Source of the DNA: an uncultured Prochlorococcus sp.
GTDB lineage: Bacteria > Cyanobacteriota > Cyanobacteriia > PCC-6307 > Cyanobiaceae
Length of the DNA: 64,000 nt
NCBI GenBank assembly: GCA_902616595.1
Contig: CACMTJ010000005.1
Coordinates: 1-64,000, forward strand
Direction of reading: 5' to 3'
The position numbers and the translations under genes were made by a program. Of the stretch, positions 63,817 through 64,000 are shown piece by piece (position 1 is the stretch's first letter; each line of letters opens with the position of its first letter). The notes beneath the pieces are model-generated. The model ran no database searches and was not told the origin of the DNA. It was given only the letters and a program-made list of their open reading frames with translations.

Positions 63817-64000
63817 GTGATACTTAAATTTAAAAATAACTATAGAAAATGTTGCCTGATATGTATTTTATTTATTTGTATTTTTCAGAGTGAAAGTGTT
63901 TTTGCATCCAGAGAACCAATCATTAGAGTTTTGATATCAAAAAATAACAATTTAAGGATCAGATCAGATAGATCAATTCCTTTAACAATAGAGGGTAAAT
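63817..64000 (+). CDS. SpoIID-like secreted protein, partial
   Basis: Only the first 61 codons are in the window, from a GTG. MILKFKNNYRKCCLICILFI is a signal peptide or anchor, then ASREPIIRVLISKNNNLRIR, the typical start of a SpoIID/LytB domain in cyanobacteria. It would act on peptidoglycan glycan strands. A TTG five codons upstream is an alternative start. Family call moderate because the conserved core lies off the edge. Confidence 0.55.
   Translation, partial: MILKFKNNYRKCCLICILFICIFQSESVFASREPIIRVLISKNNNLRIRSDRSIPLTIEGK

Overview
The window is a low-GC (roughly 30%) cyanobacterial chromosome segment. The gene set points to Prochlorococcus marinus of a high-light clade: a split ATP synthase beta/epsilon pair, Ycf65/PSRP-3, a plant-type ferredoxin, a photosystem II S4-domain gene, three high-light-inducible (hli) genes, very short intergenic spaces and many very small membrane proteins. 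The clade assignment is an inference from gene content and base composition.

Layout. (1) 1-14.8 kb is conserved backbone: nadD (partial), a GTPase, a CNNM-type membrane protein, pepP, psrp-3, atpC/atpD, groES/groEL, secG, gpmI, pyrR, an Hsp70-like protein, rpoZ-DUF1818, DUF2811 and an EVE-domain gene. (2) 14.8-30 kb is accessory: a LexA-box gene, a Tat-exported PhoX-like phosphatase behind a Pho-box-like sequence, a frameshifted small gene, a hydrolase/monooxygenase/cupin run, then about 10 kb made almost entirely of 24-70 residue proteins, often translationally coupled. This part also has dispersed palindromic terminator elements, a candidate glutamine-type riboswitch ahead of a 33-residue peptide, and candidate small RNAs. 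(3) 30-45 kb mixes small membrane proteins, LptF/G permease, hli genes, two membrane fatty-acid desaturases, DUF805, cupin and an EamA transporter. (4) 45-57 kb carries mixed-function genes: a flavoprotein, GAF protein, DUF2214, DUF1643, pirin, murD, SDR, a stand-alone NAD-ligase adenylation domain, a photolyase-like protein with swapped domain order, DoxX, a PNPOx-like flavoprotein, DUF1295 and a tRNA-Val. (5) 57-64 kb returns to backbone: PSII S4 protein, serA, prmA, petF, a lumenal pentapeptide protein, rnz and the start of a SpoIID-like gene.

How the parts relate. The backbone ends serve energy conversion, protein folding, glycolysis, nucleotide, serine and cell-wall synthesis. The middle looks like a stress/nutrient island: phosphate (PhoX), light (hli, photolyase-like), membrane fluidity (desaturases), DNA damage (LexA box) and possibly nitrogen status (riboswitch). 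The most unusual content is the dense set of microproteins. Several form small paralogous families within the window (MEK..N..YW, WLDxLIN, DDDDQDGG, twin CX3C), which suggests local duplication and ongoing small-gene turnover. All functions are read from motifs; no database search was run.
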